Origin: Streptomyces sp. NBC_00249
GTDB lineage: Bacteria > Actinomycetota > Actinomycetes > Streptomycetales > Streptomycetaceae
Length of the DNA: 64,000 bases
Assembly (NCBI RefSeq): GCF_026342355.1
Contig: NZ_JAPEMV010000002.1
Location: 124,001-188,000 of the forward strand
Direction: 5' to 3'
Shown here: positions 45,501 through 53,107 of the stretch, piece after piece
How positions within the stretch are numbered: the first letter of the stretch is position 1
How the letters are laid out: the number at the start of each line of letters is the position of its first letter
Made by a program: the position numbers and the translations under genes
Notes under the pieces: generated by a model
The model's database searches: none
Told to the model about the DNA's origin: nothing
What the model saw: only the letters and a program-made list of their open reading frames with translations

Positions 45501-46365
45501 CCCTGACTACAACGCCCCGCTCCCGCAGGGCGCCGGCGGCAACCCGGCCAACAGCACGACCGGCCAGTTCCAGCGCCCCGACCAGCACGGTTTCCAGGAC
45601 CCGTCCAGCACCGGGCAGTTCGAGCGCCCGCAGCTGGGCGGCGGCCCGATGGACCCGGCTTCCACCGGCCAGTTCGCCCGCCCGGGCGGCCCCGGTGTCG
45701 GCGGCTACGCCCCGCAGCAGCCCCAGCAGCAGGCCCCGGCCCCGCAGCAGCAGCAGCACGGCGGTTACGCCCCCGCGCCGCTCCCGCCGCGCGCCGAGGC
45801 TCCGCGACTGCCGCAGGCGTACCAGCCGGAGGCCCTGCCGCCGGCGCAGGGACCGGCCGAGGTGCGCAGCCCGATCTTCGACACCCTGGAGTCCAACTGG
45901 ACCCCGCAGGGTGGCCCGCAGCCCGCCGTGCAGGCACCGGCCGTCCCCCAGCAGCCGCAGCGCCCGCAGCCCCAGCAGCAGGCGCAGCAGCAGACACAGC
46001 AGCGCGGTCAGGAACTCGCGGCCGAGCCCGCCACGGCGGTCACCGGCAGCACTCCGACGGTCAGCTGGAAGTCCTCCCCGAACGACGAGCTGATGCGGCA
46101 GGCCGAGCGCGTGCGCCAGCCCGCCGCCGGCGGGATCACCACCTCGGGCCTGCCCCGCCGGGTACCGCGGGCGAACCTCGTGGCCGGCACCGCGCAGCAG
46201 CAGGCCGAGGCCCAGGCGGGCCCGCAGGTATCGCGTGCCCCGGACGACGTCCGCGGCCGTCTCACCAACCTCCGACGCGGTATCCAGCAGGGGCGCCAGG
46301 CCGGCACCACCGGCCCCGCGACCGGCAGTTACCACATCGACCCCACTTACCAGCAGGAGCGATAG
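42598..46365 (+). CDS. cvnA: Conservon sensor protein CvnA, copy 1
   Basis: Histidine-kinase-like membrane protein of about 1255 residues, first component of a conservon G-protein system. After a basic N-terminus a membrane helix (VSLLTLPVVAATTLGGF) starts an extracellular nitrate-sensor-like helical domain. A second helix (AIINGALILLVLGVSLVGAFVMA), a HAMP linker, a dimerisation-like segment (FKLDHLATRMRRNGENLLVL) and an ATPase domain with LLAELLENATSFSSPQ and DTGIGLSPEDLA follow. The final 500 residues are Gln/Gly/Pro-rich with four STGQF-RP-type repeats, and end in RGRLTNLRRGIQQGR. Known CvnA proteins anchor the complex. The GTG overlapping the upstream frame is chosen; a longer frame is open 70 codons upstream. 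Confidence 0.9.
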   Translation: MQGRFKRDGKGSPQARQGRGEAATEQEPRGGTERGSSPQHAQNRGPAVEGAGPDAAAPVKAKGRGKAGKAVKPSRGKGKTESAELAEAIPKAPSGPGSRLAMQNWRISTRLVSLLTLPVVAATTLGGFRINDSMNDIEQLEHMQLLTTMTRQATNLAAMLQEERDKSAGPMSQVKDGKTNSLVQGVRDQTDTAAKAFANATDKVDSAEDKDETLKSIRNNILQIGRQLTGIEDIRKKAYVNGAQQTVTEYNALIVSLLSLSQDMAQATSSPEMIKRTRALAAFSSAKEYASIQRAIIAASLPESGDKPGKLEENDRLYALSALRGESQSKKTFELVYQGKPEELLAALGDGNTEIGSADHYARRVLSTQGQFGKEKNRSWMDWYDADDTKLQAMKVIELTLLEDMEQKARELKSESQQDAIINGALILLVLGVSLVGAFVMARSMIRSLRRLQDTATRVAQDRLPELVKQLSESDPQDVDTSVESVGLHTRDEIGQVAAAFDDVHREAVRLAAEQALLRGNVNAMFTNLSRRSQGLIQRQLSLISELESREADPDQLSSLFKLDHLATRMRRNGENLLVLAGEEPGRRWTRPVPLVDVLRAAASEVEQYERIELSSVPGTEVAGRVVNDLVHLLAELLENATSFSSPQTKVKVTGHALPDGRVLVEIHDTGIGLSPEDLAAINERLASPPTVDVSVSRRMGLFVVGRLSLRHGIRIQLRPSDSGGTTALVMLPVDVAQGGKKPAPMAGQGGQGGPGGGQGGPGGQGGPGGQASVPGAGARPPVGAGQQRGQVTGGAQRPALPGQSGQGGPGGPGGPGGQQRPQGGPGAPTGQAQGQGAFGSGGPLPARGQQPGGPLGGQQGRQASAPSASGPAGFPQGNGFERPQQPQQGQQQPGQHPQQGQPQQPVKRRRPQLPPQGGAPRPELPGAGATPTGLPQGTSWGGGQGGHEVPRGHDELSGPGSTAEFARPDYNAPLPQGAGGNPANSTTGQFQRPDQHGFQDPSSTGQFERPQLGGGPMDPASTGQFARPGGPGVGGYAPQQPQQQAPAPQQQQHGGYAPAPLPPRAEAPRLPQAYQPEALPPAQGPAEVRSPIFDTLESNWTPQGGPQPAVQAPAVPQQPQRPQPQQQAQQQTQQRGQELAAEPATAVTGSTPTVSWKSSPNDELMRQAERVRQPAAGGITTSGLPRRVPRANLVAGTAQQQAEAQAGPQVSRAPDDVRGRLTNLRRGIQQGRQAGTTGPATGSYHIDPTYQQER

Positions 46366-46788
46366 TTGAGTTCGATGAGCCAGGCGGCACAAAACCTGAA
46401 CTGGTTGATCACCAACTTCGTGGACAACACCCCCGGGGTGTCCCACACGGTGGTGGTCTCCGCCGACGGACTCCTTCTGGCGATGTCCGAAGGATTCCCC
46501 CGTGACCGCGCCGACCAGCTGGCGGCCGTGGCCTCCGGTCTGACCTCGCTGACCGCCGGGGCCTCCCGGATCTTCGAGGGCGGCGCCGTCAACCAGACCG
46601 TGGTCGAGATGGACCGGGGATTCCTCTTCCTCATGTCCGTCTCCGACGGATCCTCGCTGGCCGTACTGGCGCACCCCGAGTGCGACATCGGCCTCGTGGG
46701 CTACGAGATGGCCCTCCTCGTGGACCGCGCCGGAAGCGTCCTCACCCCGGACCTCCGCGCGGAGCTGCAGGGAAGCCTGCTCATCTGA
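46366..46788 (+). CDS. cvnB: Conservon roadblock/LC7 protein CvnB, copy 1
   Basis: A 140-residue Roadblock/LC7 domain protein (NLNWLITNFVDNTPGVSHTV, GLLLAMSEGFPRDRADQLAA). In conservons CvnB is thought to regulate the GTPase, in the manner of MglB with MglA. The TTG directly follows the cvnA stop and has AGGAG six bases before it; the ATG nine bases later is an alternative. Much of it is nearly identical in DNA to the second copy about 5 kb on. Confidence 0.92.
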   Translation: MSSMSQAAQNLNWLITNFVDNTPGVSHTVVVSADGLLLAMSEGFPRDRADQLAAVASGLTSLTAGASRIFEGGAVNQTVVEMDRGFLFLMSVSDGSSLAVLAHPECDIGLVGYEMALLVDRAGSVLTPDLRAELQGSLLI

Positions 46789-46798
46789 CTTCCACTCT

Positions 46799-46825
46799 CC
46801 CGGCCGGACGGTACTTCCGGCCGGG
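46799..46825 (+). terminator. Small hairpin between cvnB and cvnC, copy 1
   Basis: Perfect 9-bp stem (CCCGGCCGG / CCGGCCGGG) with a nine-base loop in the 150-bp gap. It may lower expression of cvnC-cvnD relative to cvnA-cvnB. No T-run follows. Confidence 0.4.
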
Positions 46826-46939
46826 GGACCGGGACTCCGCACCCGGAACCCAGTACACCCGCCAGGCCGTCATCACGTCCCCCCACCGGCCGCCCCGTCA
46901 GACGGCAAGCTGACCAATGCTGTCCAGCCCGGAGGATCA

Positions 46940-47332
46940 ATGACCCCGCCCCCCGCCTATCCCGATGCGTACGGAGACTCGTACTCGGAAGGCGATCAGC
47001 CGCTGGTGCGTCCGTACGCGATGACCGGTGGCCGGACCCGGCCGCGTTACCAGCTCGCCATCGAGGCGCTGGTCAGCACCACGGCCGACCCGATGCACCT
47101 CTCGAACCTGCTTCCCGAGCACCAGCGCATCTGCACGCTGTGCCGTGAGGTGAAGTCGGTCGCCGAGGTCTCCGCACTTCTGTCGATGCCGCTCGGTGTC
47201 GCCCGGATCCTCGTGGCCGACCTGGCCGAGGCCGGAATGGTGGCCATCCACCAGCCGGGCAATGGAGAGGCCGGCGGAACGCCGGACGTAACGCTGCTCG
47301 AGAGGGTTCTCAGTGGACTTCGCAAGCTCTGA
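46940..47332 (+). CDS. cvnC: Conservon DUF742 protein CvnC, copy 1
   Basis: A 130-residue cytoplasmic protein of the DUF742 family. After a Pro/Tyr-rich start it has LVRPYAMTGGRTRPRYQLAI, a central ICTLCREVKSVAEVSALL with a CxxC pair, and VARILVADLAEAGMVAIH as a winged-helix-like end. Its exact role in the CvnABCD complex is not known. Its end overlaps the cvnD start by 20 bp. AGCCCGGAGGATCA precedes the ATG. It is shorter at the N-terminus than the second copy, which has a Gln/Pro-rich extension. Confidence 0.92.
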   Translation: MTPPPAYPDAYGDSYSEGDQPLVRPYAMTGGRTRPRYQLAIEALVSTTADPMHLSNLLPEHQRICTLCREVKSVAEVSALLSMPLGVARILVADLAEAGMVAIHQPGNGEAGGTPDVTLLERVLSGLRKL

Positions 47333-47642
47333 CGGCGGAGCGGCTCCTCGCTCCACCACCTCCGCGAAGATCGTGGTGGCCGGCGGCTTCGGCGTGGGCA
47401 AGACCACGTTCGTCGGCGCGGTCTCCGAGATCAACCCGCTGCGCACCGAAGCCGTCATGACCAGCGCCTCCGCCGGAATCGACGACCTCACCCACACCGG
47501 TGACAAGACGACCACCACGGTCGCCATGGACTTCGGCCGCATCACCCTGGACCAGGACCTGATCCTGTACCTCTTCGGTACCCCCGGACAGGACCGCTTC
47601 TGGTTCATGTGGGACGACCTCGTACGCGGCGCCATCGGCGCG
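47310..47642 (+). repeat. Near-identical cvnC/cvnD tract, copy 1
   Basis: This 333-bp stretch and the one at 52441-52773 differ at a single position (G or A in the sixth to seventh codon of cvnD). Sequence on both sides diverges at synonymous sites. Coding constraint alone would not hold third positions identical, so recent conversion between the copies is likely. Confidence 0.9.
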
Positions 47643-47897
47643 ATCGTGCTCGTGGACACCCGCCGGCTGGCCGACTGCTTCCCCGCCGTGGACTACTTCG
47701 AGAACAGCGGCCTGCCGTTCGTCGTGGCGCTCAACGGCTTCGAGGGGCACCAGCCGTACACGCCGGAGGAGGTCCGCGAGGCCCTCCAGATCGGCCCCGA
47801 CGCCCCCATCATCACCACCGACGCCCGCCACCGCGCGGACGCCAAGAGCGCGCTCATCACGCTCGTCGAGCACGCGCTGATGGCACGGCTCAAGTAG
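47313..47897 (+). CDS. cvnD: Conservon small GTPase CvnD, copy 1
   Basis: Ras-like GTP-binding protein of 194 residues. The P-loop GGFGVGKTTFVGAVSEI is near residue 24, G3 is LFGTPGQDRFWFMW with the usual Gln, and G4 appears as VALNGFEG. It is the signalling output of the conservon. The GTG start lies inside the end of cvnC. The first 330 bp match the second cvnD with one base difference. Confidence 0.94.
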   Translation: MDFASSDGGAAPRSTTSAKIVVAGGFGVGKTTFVGAVSEINPLRTEAVMTSASAGIDDLTHTGDKTTTTVAMDFGRITLDQDLILYLFGTPGQDRFWFMWDDLVRGAIGAIVLVDTRRLADCFPAVDYFENSGLPFVVALNGFEGHQPYTPEEVREALQIGPDAPIITTDARHRADAKSALITLVEHALMARLK

Positions 47898-47920
47898 CAC
47901 GCTTTCCAAGGCCGTACGCC

Positions 47921-47954
47921 GGGGCGGGCTGTGTCATAGGACACGGCCCGCCCC
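47921..47954 (+). terminator. Terminator of the first conservon
   Basis: 15-bp stem with one G-U pair (GGGGCGGGCTGTGTC / GACACGGCCCGCCCC) and a four-base loop, 24 bp after cvnD, followed by TGTCGTT. Confidence 0.8.
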
Positions 47955-48137
47955 TGTCGTTCATAACGTTTCGACAGAGAATTAAACGGCCGTCGGCCAC
48001 TGCCCGCGTTCGCCTGGTGCCGCTCTGCGCACAACTGGCCCCATTTTTGCCGCAGGTCGCTCTTTATGTCCGGTTTATGTGGGGCTTAAGGCTCTGGGAA
48101 CGGCCGGTTTCAACTGTTTGGAACACGGCCGTGCATC

Positions 48138-48194
48138 GTGCTGGAATTCAACGAACTAGCTAGTAGCACCGCCGAGAGGTTGTTGGTCGAGTGA
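48138..48194 (+). CDS. Short upstream frame overlapping cvnA, second conservon
   Basis: GTG-initiated frame of 18 codons reading VLEFNELASSTAERLLVE. Its TGA overlaps the GTG of the second cvnA (GTGA). The first 12 bases, GTGCTGGAATTC, are identical to those of the upstream frame in the first conservon, though the rest differs. No good ribosome site is visible. It may be a leader peptide or only a conserved DNA element. Confidence 0.4.
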   Translation: MLEFNELASSTAERLLVE

Positions 48195-51100
48195 GGCGAA
48201 GCAACTCGAGCCCCGCGGATGAACCCGCGCGCGGCAACTTCACCCCGCCGCCGCGCGCGGCCATGTCGCCCGTCGACGTGCCCGTGGACCCACCCGCGAG
48301 CGGCGGCAGCACCAGCAAGCTCTCGCCCCGCAACTGGCGTGTGGCGACCCGGCTGAACGCCATCCTCCTGGTACCCGTCCTCGTCGGACTGGTCATGGGC
48401 GGCTTCCAGGTGAAGGGGTCCGTCGACAGCTGGAACGAGGCGAAGGACGCCGAGAAGACCGCCCGGATCGTCCAGGCCGCGGCCGAGTACGGCCAGGCCC
48501 TCCTCAACGAGCGCGACCTCACGGCGGAGCCGCTCCTCAAGGGCGACCGCAACAACGACGCCGTGACGAAGTCCTACGCGGCCACCGACGCGGCCAAGGC
48601 CAAGTTCGCCGAGGCCGCGAAGGACCTGCCCGCGAAGCAGGGCCTGGAGCGCCGTCTGGAGCTCTTCCGCCAGGAGGAGCCGAAGCTGGAGCTGGTCCGC
48701 AAGACGGCCTACGCCGTCCCGGAGACCCCCAAGAAGAACCTCCCCGCGCAGGCCGGCCCCATCCCGACCGAAGAGGGGTACGTGCTGGTCCAGCACTACC
48801 TCATGCAGTTCTCCAACGAACTGGGTCTGGGCACCGGCAACGTCACCAGCTACGGCCGCATGGTCTACGCGATCGAGCTGGCCAAGGCCGCGAACTCGCT
48901 CCAGCGTTCCGTGGGTACCCACCTGCTGGTCCGCCCGAGCGAGAACGAGGACACCCGCAAGGCCCAGCTCGTCGCCTTCTCCTCCTACGCCTACCTCGAA
49001 GAGATAGCCGTCGGCGAGTACGTCGCCGCCGGCACCGACGAGGACGTGAACCGGCTCAAGGAGGTCATGGGCAAGAAGTCCCAGGAGGGTGCCGCCAAGC
49101 TCGCGCAGGCCAAGCAGGCCGCCGAGCAGTCCGGCACCGTCTTCAAGGCTCCGCCCGTGGTCAACGGCTCCGCGCTGACCGGTATGACCGAGGCGATCGC
49201 CAGCGGCGCGAAGAACACCACCCTCGCGCTGGCCGGCACCACGCCCCCCGCCTGGCAGGCCGCGTCCACCGCCAAGTTCGACGGCTACGCCGAGGTCGAG
49301 AAGGACCTCCTCGACAAGGCCGTCAAGGACGCCGTCGCGGTCTCCGACGAGTCCCGCACCGACGCGATCGTCACCGGCGCCATCGTGGTCGTCGCCCTGC
49401 TCGCCGCGTTCATCCTGGCCGCCATGATGGCCCGCCAGATGAGCCGCGCGATGCTGCGCCTGCGCAGCTCCGCCTTCGACATCGCCGAGCAGCGCCTGCC
49501 GATGCTCGTCGACCAGCTCTCGCGCACCGACCCGGGCAAGGTCGACACCCGTGTCGCCCCGATCCCGATCACCTCCCAGGACGAGATCGGCGAGGTCGCC
49601 CGCGCCTTCGACCAGGTCCACCGGGAAGCGGTCCGGCTCGCCGCGGAGCAGGCGCTCCTGCGAGGGAACGTCAACGCGATCTTCACGAACCTCTCGATGC
49701 GCAACCAGTCCCTGATCGAGGGCCAGCTGACCCTCATCACCGACCTGGAGAACAACGAGGCCGACCCGGACCAGCTGGAGAACCTCTTCCGCCTGGACCA
49801 CCTCGCCACCCGTATGCGCCGCAACGGCGAGAACCTCCTCATCCTCGCGGGTGAGAACCCGGGCCGCCGCTGGGACCAGCCGGTCCCCCTCGTCGACGTC
49901 CTGCGCGCCGCCTCCTCCGAGGTGGAGCAGTACGAGCGCATCGAGCTCTCGGGCGTCTCCGACGCCGAGATCCACGGCCAGGCCGTGACCGACCTCGTGC
50001 ACCTGCTCGCCGAGCTGCTGGAGAACGCCACCACGTTCTCCTCCCCCCAGACCAAGGTCCGCGTCACCGCCACCCGTCTGCCCGACGGCCGTGTGATGGT
50101 CGAGATCCACGACAAGGGCATCGGCCTCACCGCCGAGGACTTCGCGGACATCAACCACAAGCTGGCCAACCCGCCGACCGTGGACGCCGCGATCTCGCAG
50201 CGCATGGGTCTGTTCGTGGTCGGCCGGCTGGCGGACCGCCACAGCATCCGCGTCCAGCTGCGCCCCTCGGGCGAGGCCGCGGGCACCACCTCGCTGGTCA
50301 TGCTGCCCGACGCCATCACCCACGGTGGCGGTGGCGAGGGCATCCCGGACGACGACTTCACCGTCTCCCAGATGATCCCGCAGCAGCAGATCCAGCAGCC
50401 CGCCCCGCTGCGGACCGCCGCCGAGCTCGGCTTCGACGACTCGCGCTACGACGGCCAGGGCGGCCAGGAGGGCCGGGCGGCCGACGGCACGCCCCTGGAC
50501 CCGATGGCCCGCTCCCTGAGCCATCAGGAGCGCCGGGCGGCGCTGGAGGCCCAGGTCGGCCAGCAGCAGCCGCAGGAGGAGGAGTACTCCGCCCAGGAGT
50601 ATCCGGAACCTCAGCCGGAGCACGGGTACCAGCCGTACCAGGGCTACGAGCAGCCGTCCGCGCAGGGCTACGAGGAGACGTACGAACCTCAGCAGCAGGC
50701 GCAGGCCTACGAGTCGTACCCGGACCAGGGCTATGCCTATCCGGAAGTCGGCTACCAGGACCAGCAGCAGCCCGCGCAGGCGTACGAGAGCGGCTACGAG
50801 GACCAGTCCCAGCAGGCCGAGTGGCCCGAGCGGAACACCTACTCGGGCGCCTACCAGCAGGATTACGGGACCGAATCGGAACCCCAGGCCGCTCCCGAAC
50901 CGGCTCAGGACCGCGTAGGCTTCGACCGTCCGGGCGCCTCTGCGGACGCCGGTCACGCAATGACCGGAGCGGGCCTGCCCAGGCGCGGCAGCCAGCAGCA
51001 GTGGCAGCCGGCACAGCAGGAAGCGGAGTCCTCCGGATCCCTCTTCGAGCAGCGGTCGCCGCGACAGCAGCCGGCCGCCGCCGCGGAGCGGGCCCCGGAA

Positions 51101-51391
51101 AGCACGGAAGCCGGCACGGCCTGGCGTTCGACGAACGACGAGCGCTGGCAGCAGGCCGGCAAACTCCGCGAGCCGAAGGCGGGCGGGGTCACCCCGTCCG
51201 GTCTCCCTCGGCGAGTGCCCAAGGCCAACCTGGTCGAGGGCGCTGCGGAGACGACCCCGCAGGGCGGCCCCGAGGTCTCCAGGGCCCCGGAGGACATCCG
51301 TGGCAGGTTGAGCAACCTGCGACGCGGTGTCCAGCAAGGCCGCAACGCGGGATCCGAGCAGTCAAGTAACAGCTATGACCAGGAGCGTTAG
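48191..51391 (+). CDS. cvnA: Conservon sensor protein CvnA, copy 2
   Basis: Paralogue of the first CvnA, 1066 residues. Layout: short N-terminus, membrane helix (LNAILLVPVLVGLVMGGF), extracellular helical domain, second helix (AIVTGAIVVVALLAAFILAAM), HAMP linker, FRLDHLATRMRRNGENLLIL, and an ATPase domain with LLAELLENATTFSSPQ and DKGIGLTAEDFA. The tail is Gln/Tyr/Glu-rich (YEQPSAQGYEETYEP) rather than Gly/Pro-rich, and ends in RGRLSNLRRGVQQGR, the same final motif as copy 1. The conserved last segment may be the docking point for CvnB or CvnC (inference). Confidence 0.92.
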   Translation: MRRSNSSPADEPARGNFTPPPRAAMSPVDVPVDPPASGGSTSKLSPRNWRVATRLNAILLVPVLVGLVMGGFQVKGSVDSWNEAKDAEKTARIVQAAAEYGQALLNERDLTAEPLLKGDRNNDAVTKSYAATDAAKAKFAEAAKDLPAKQGLERRLELFRQEEPKLELVRKTAYAVPETPKKNLPAQAGPIPTEEGYVLVQHYLMQFSNELGLGTGNVTSYGRMVYAIELAKAANSLQRSVGTHLLVRPSENEDTRKAQLVAFSSYAYLEEIAVGEYVAAGTDEDVNRLKEVMGKKSQEGAAKLAQAKQAAEQSGTVFKAPPVVNGSALTGMTEAIASGAKNTTLALAGTTPPAWQAASTAKFDGYAEVEKDLLDKAVKDAVAVSDESRTDAIVTGAIVVVALLAAFILAAMMARQMSRAMLRLRSSAFDIAEQRLPMLVDQLSRTDPGKVDTRVAPIPITSQDEIGEVARAFDQVHREAVRLAAEQALLRGNVNAIFTNLSMRNQSLIEGQLTLITDLENNEADPDQLENLFRLDHLATRMRRNGENLLILAGENPGRRWDQPVPLVDVLRAASSEVEQYERIELSGVSDAEIHGQAVTDLVHLLAELLENATTFSSPQTKVRVTATRLPDGRVMVEIHDKGIGLTAEDFADINHKLANPPTVDAAISQRMGLFVVGRLADRHSIRVQLRPSGEAAGTTSLVMLPDAITHGGGGEGIPDDDFTVSQMIPQQQIQQPAPLRTAAELGFDDSRYDGQGGQEGRAADGTPLDPMARSLSHQERRAALEAQVGQQQPQEEEYSAQEYPEPQPEHGYQPYQGYEQPSAQGYEETYEPQQQAQAYESYPDQGYAYPEVGYQDQQQPAQAYESGYEDQSQQAEWPERNTYSGAYQQDYGTESEPQAAPEPAQDRVGFDRPGASADAGHAMTGAGLPRRGSQQQWQPAQQEAESSGSLFEQRSPRQQPAAAAERAPESTEAGTAWRSTNDERWQQAGKLREPKAGGVTPSGLPRRVPKANLVEGAAETTPQGGPEVSRAPEDIRGRLSNLRRGVQQGRNAGSEQSSNSYDQER

Positions 51392-51392
51392 T

Positions 51393-51815
51393 GTGAGCGC
51401 GATGAGCCAGGCAGCGCAGAACCTGAACTGGTTGATCACCAACTTCGTGGACAACACCCCCGGGGTGTCCCACACGGTGGTGGTCTCCGCCGACGGCCTC
51501 CTGTTGGCGATGTCCGACGGGTTCCCGCGGGACCGCGCCGACCAGCTGGCGGCCGTGGCCTCCGGGCTGACGTCGCTGACCGCCGGGGCCTCCCGGATCT
51601 TCGAGGGCGGCGCCGTCAACCAGACCGTGGTCGAGATGGACCGGGGATTCCTCTTCCTCATGTCCGTCTCCGACGGATCCTCCCTCGCGGTGCTCGCGCA
51701 CCCCGAGTGCGACATCGGCCTCGTGGGCTACGAGATGGCCCTCCTTGTCGACCGTGCGGGCAGTGTCCTGACTCCGGACCTGCGCGCCGAGCTGCAGGGA
51801 AGTCTTCTCAACTAA
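51393..51815 (+). CDS. cvnB: Conservon roadblock/LC7 protein CvnB, copy 2
   Basis: A 140-residue Roadblock/LC7 protein, nearly identical to copy 1 after the first few residues; most changes are silent. The GTG start two bases after the cvnA stop has CCAGGAG upstream; an ATG nine bases later is the alternative. Confidence 0.92.
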   Translation: MSAMSQAAQNLNWLITNFVDNTPGVSHTVVVSADGLLLAMSDGFPRDRADQLAAVASGLTSLTAGASRIFEGGAVNQTVVEMDRGFLFLMSVSDGSSLAVLAHPECDIGLVGYEMALLVDRAGSVLTPDLRAELQGSLLN

Positions 51816-51908
51816 CAGACAGACAGTGTGTTTCGCGTCATCGCACCGTAGGGTGCGGTGGCGCGGTTCCACAGGGAGTACTGCGTTCTTGGAGTCGGAG
51901 GAGGAAAC

Positions 51909-52463
51909 GTGACAACACCCGGAGGACATCCTTATGGCGGCCAGCAGCCGCAGGGTGGGCACGACCAGAACCGCTTCAACTTCCCTTCTGCTCCCAGCCG
52001 GCCCGTGCCGGAGCACAACCCCTACCAGCAGCAGCAGTACGGCCAGCCCCAGCCGCCCCCGCAGTCCCAGCGTCCTTCGCAGCAGCCCCTGCGCGGTGGT
52101 CCGCCGCAGGCTCCGAAGGCGCACAACCCGCTGGTGCGCCCGTACGCGATGACCGGCGGCCGTACCCGGCCGCGTTACCAGCTCGCCATCGAGGCGCTGG
52201 TCAGTACCACGGCCGATCCCGCGCGGCTGCAAGGGCAGTTGCCCGAGCACCAGCGCATCTGCCGCCTGTGCCAGGAGATCAAATCCGTCGCGGAGATCTC
52301 GGCACTTCTCTCCATTCCTCTTGGTGTCGCCCGCATCCTCGTCGCCGACCTGGCGGAGGCGGGCCTTGTCGCCATTCACCAGCCCGGCGGCGACGAGTCT
52401 GCCGGCGGCCAGCCAGACGTGACACTGCTCGAAAGGGTGCTCAGTGGACTTCGCAAGCTCTAA
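51909..52463 (+). CDS. cvnC: Conservon DUF742 protein CvnC, copy 2
   Basis: A 184-residue DUF742 protein. The first 70 residues are a Gly/Gln/Pro-rich extension missing from copy 1 (GGHPYGGQQPQGGHDQ, QPPPQSQRPSQQPLRG). The DUF742 core follows from LVRPYAMTGGRTRPRYQLAI with the CRLCQEIKSVAEISALL segment. GTG start with an excellent GGAGGAGG site. Its end overlaps cvnD by 20 bp as in the first conservon. Confidence 0.92.
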   Translation: MTTPGGHPYGGQQPQGGHDQNRFNFPSAPSRPVPEHNPYQQQQYGQPQPPPQSQRPSQQPLRGGPPQAPKAHNPLVRPYAMTGGRTRPRYQLAIEALVSTTADPARLQGQLPEHQRICRLCQEIKSVAEISALLSIPLGVARILVADLAEAGLVAIHQPGGDESAGGQPDVTLLERVLSGLRKL

Positions 52464-52773
52464 CGGCGGAGCGGCTCCTCGCTCCACCACCTCCGCGAAG
52501 ATCGTGGTGGCCGGCGGCTTCGGCGTGGGCAAGACCACGTTCGTCGGCGCGGTCTCCGAGATCAACCCGCTGCGCACCGAAGCCGTCATGACCAGCGCCT
52601 CCGCCGGAATCGACGACCTCACCCACACCGGTGACAAGACGACCACCACGGTCGCCATGGACTTCGGCCGCATCACCCTGGACCAGGACCTGATCCTGTA
52701 CCTCTTCGGTACCCCCGGACAGGACCGCTTCTGGTTCATGTGGGACGACCTCGTACGCGGCGCCATCGGCGCG
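52441..52773 (+). repeat. Near-identical cvnC/cvnD tract, copy 2
   Basis: Partner of the tract at 47310-47642, offset 5131 bp, with one mismatch in 333 bp. A further long match occurs near the 3' ends of both cvnD genes. Confidence 0.9.
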
Positions 52774-53028
52774 GTGGTCCTCGTCGACACCCGCCGCCTC
52801 GCGGACTGCTTCCCCGCGGTCGACTACTTCGAGAACAGCGGCCTGCCGTTCGTGATCGCCCTGAACGGCTTCGACGGCCACCAGCCGTACACGCCGGAGG
52901 AGGTCCGCGAGGCCCTCCAGATCGGCCCCGACGCCCCCATCATCACCACCGACGCCCGCCACCGCGGCGACGCCAAGAGCGCGCTCATCACGCTCGTGGA
53001 ACACGCGCTGATGGCACGGCTGCGGTAG
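52444..53028 (+). CDS. cvnD: Conservon small GTPase CvnD, copy 2
   Basis: 194-residue Ras-like GTPase with GGFGVGKTTFVGAVSEI, LFGTPGQDRFWFMW and IALNGFDG. It differs from copy 1 at only a few residues, so the two GTPases may be interchangeable between the conservons. A strong terminator follows. Confidence 0.94.
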   Translation: MDFASSNGGAAPRSTTSAKIVVAGGFGVGKTTFVGAVSEINPLRTEAVMTSASAGIDDLTHTGDKTTTTVAMDFGRITLDQDLILYLFGTPGQDRFWFMWDDLVRGAIGAVVLVDTRRLADCFPAVDYFENSGLPFVIALNGFDGHQPYTPEEVREALQIGPDAPIITTDARHRGDAKSALITLVEHALMARLR

Positions 53029-53047
53029 TTCGCGCCCGCTCCGTGCG

Positions 53048-53082
53048 GAACGCCGGGAACCCGATACGGGTTCCCGGCGTTC
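53048..53082 (+). terminator. Terminator of the second conservon
   Basis: Perfect 16-bp stem (GAACGCCGGGAACCCG / CGGGTTCCCGGCGTTC) with an ATA loop, followed by TGTCTTTC, 19 bp after cvnD. It separates the conservon from the NACHT gene. Confidence 0.9.
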
Positions 53083-53107
53083 TGTCTTTCTGACGGAGGG
53101 GGCACGT

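Noticed and set aside
42706..46842. Antisense open frame of over 1300 codons opposite the first cvnA
   Set aside because: The plus-strand frame has clear kinase-like and HAMP motifs; the antisense product is low complexity and matches nothing. The same holds for the antisense frame opposite the second cvnA (48110-51337).
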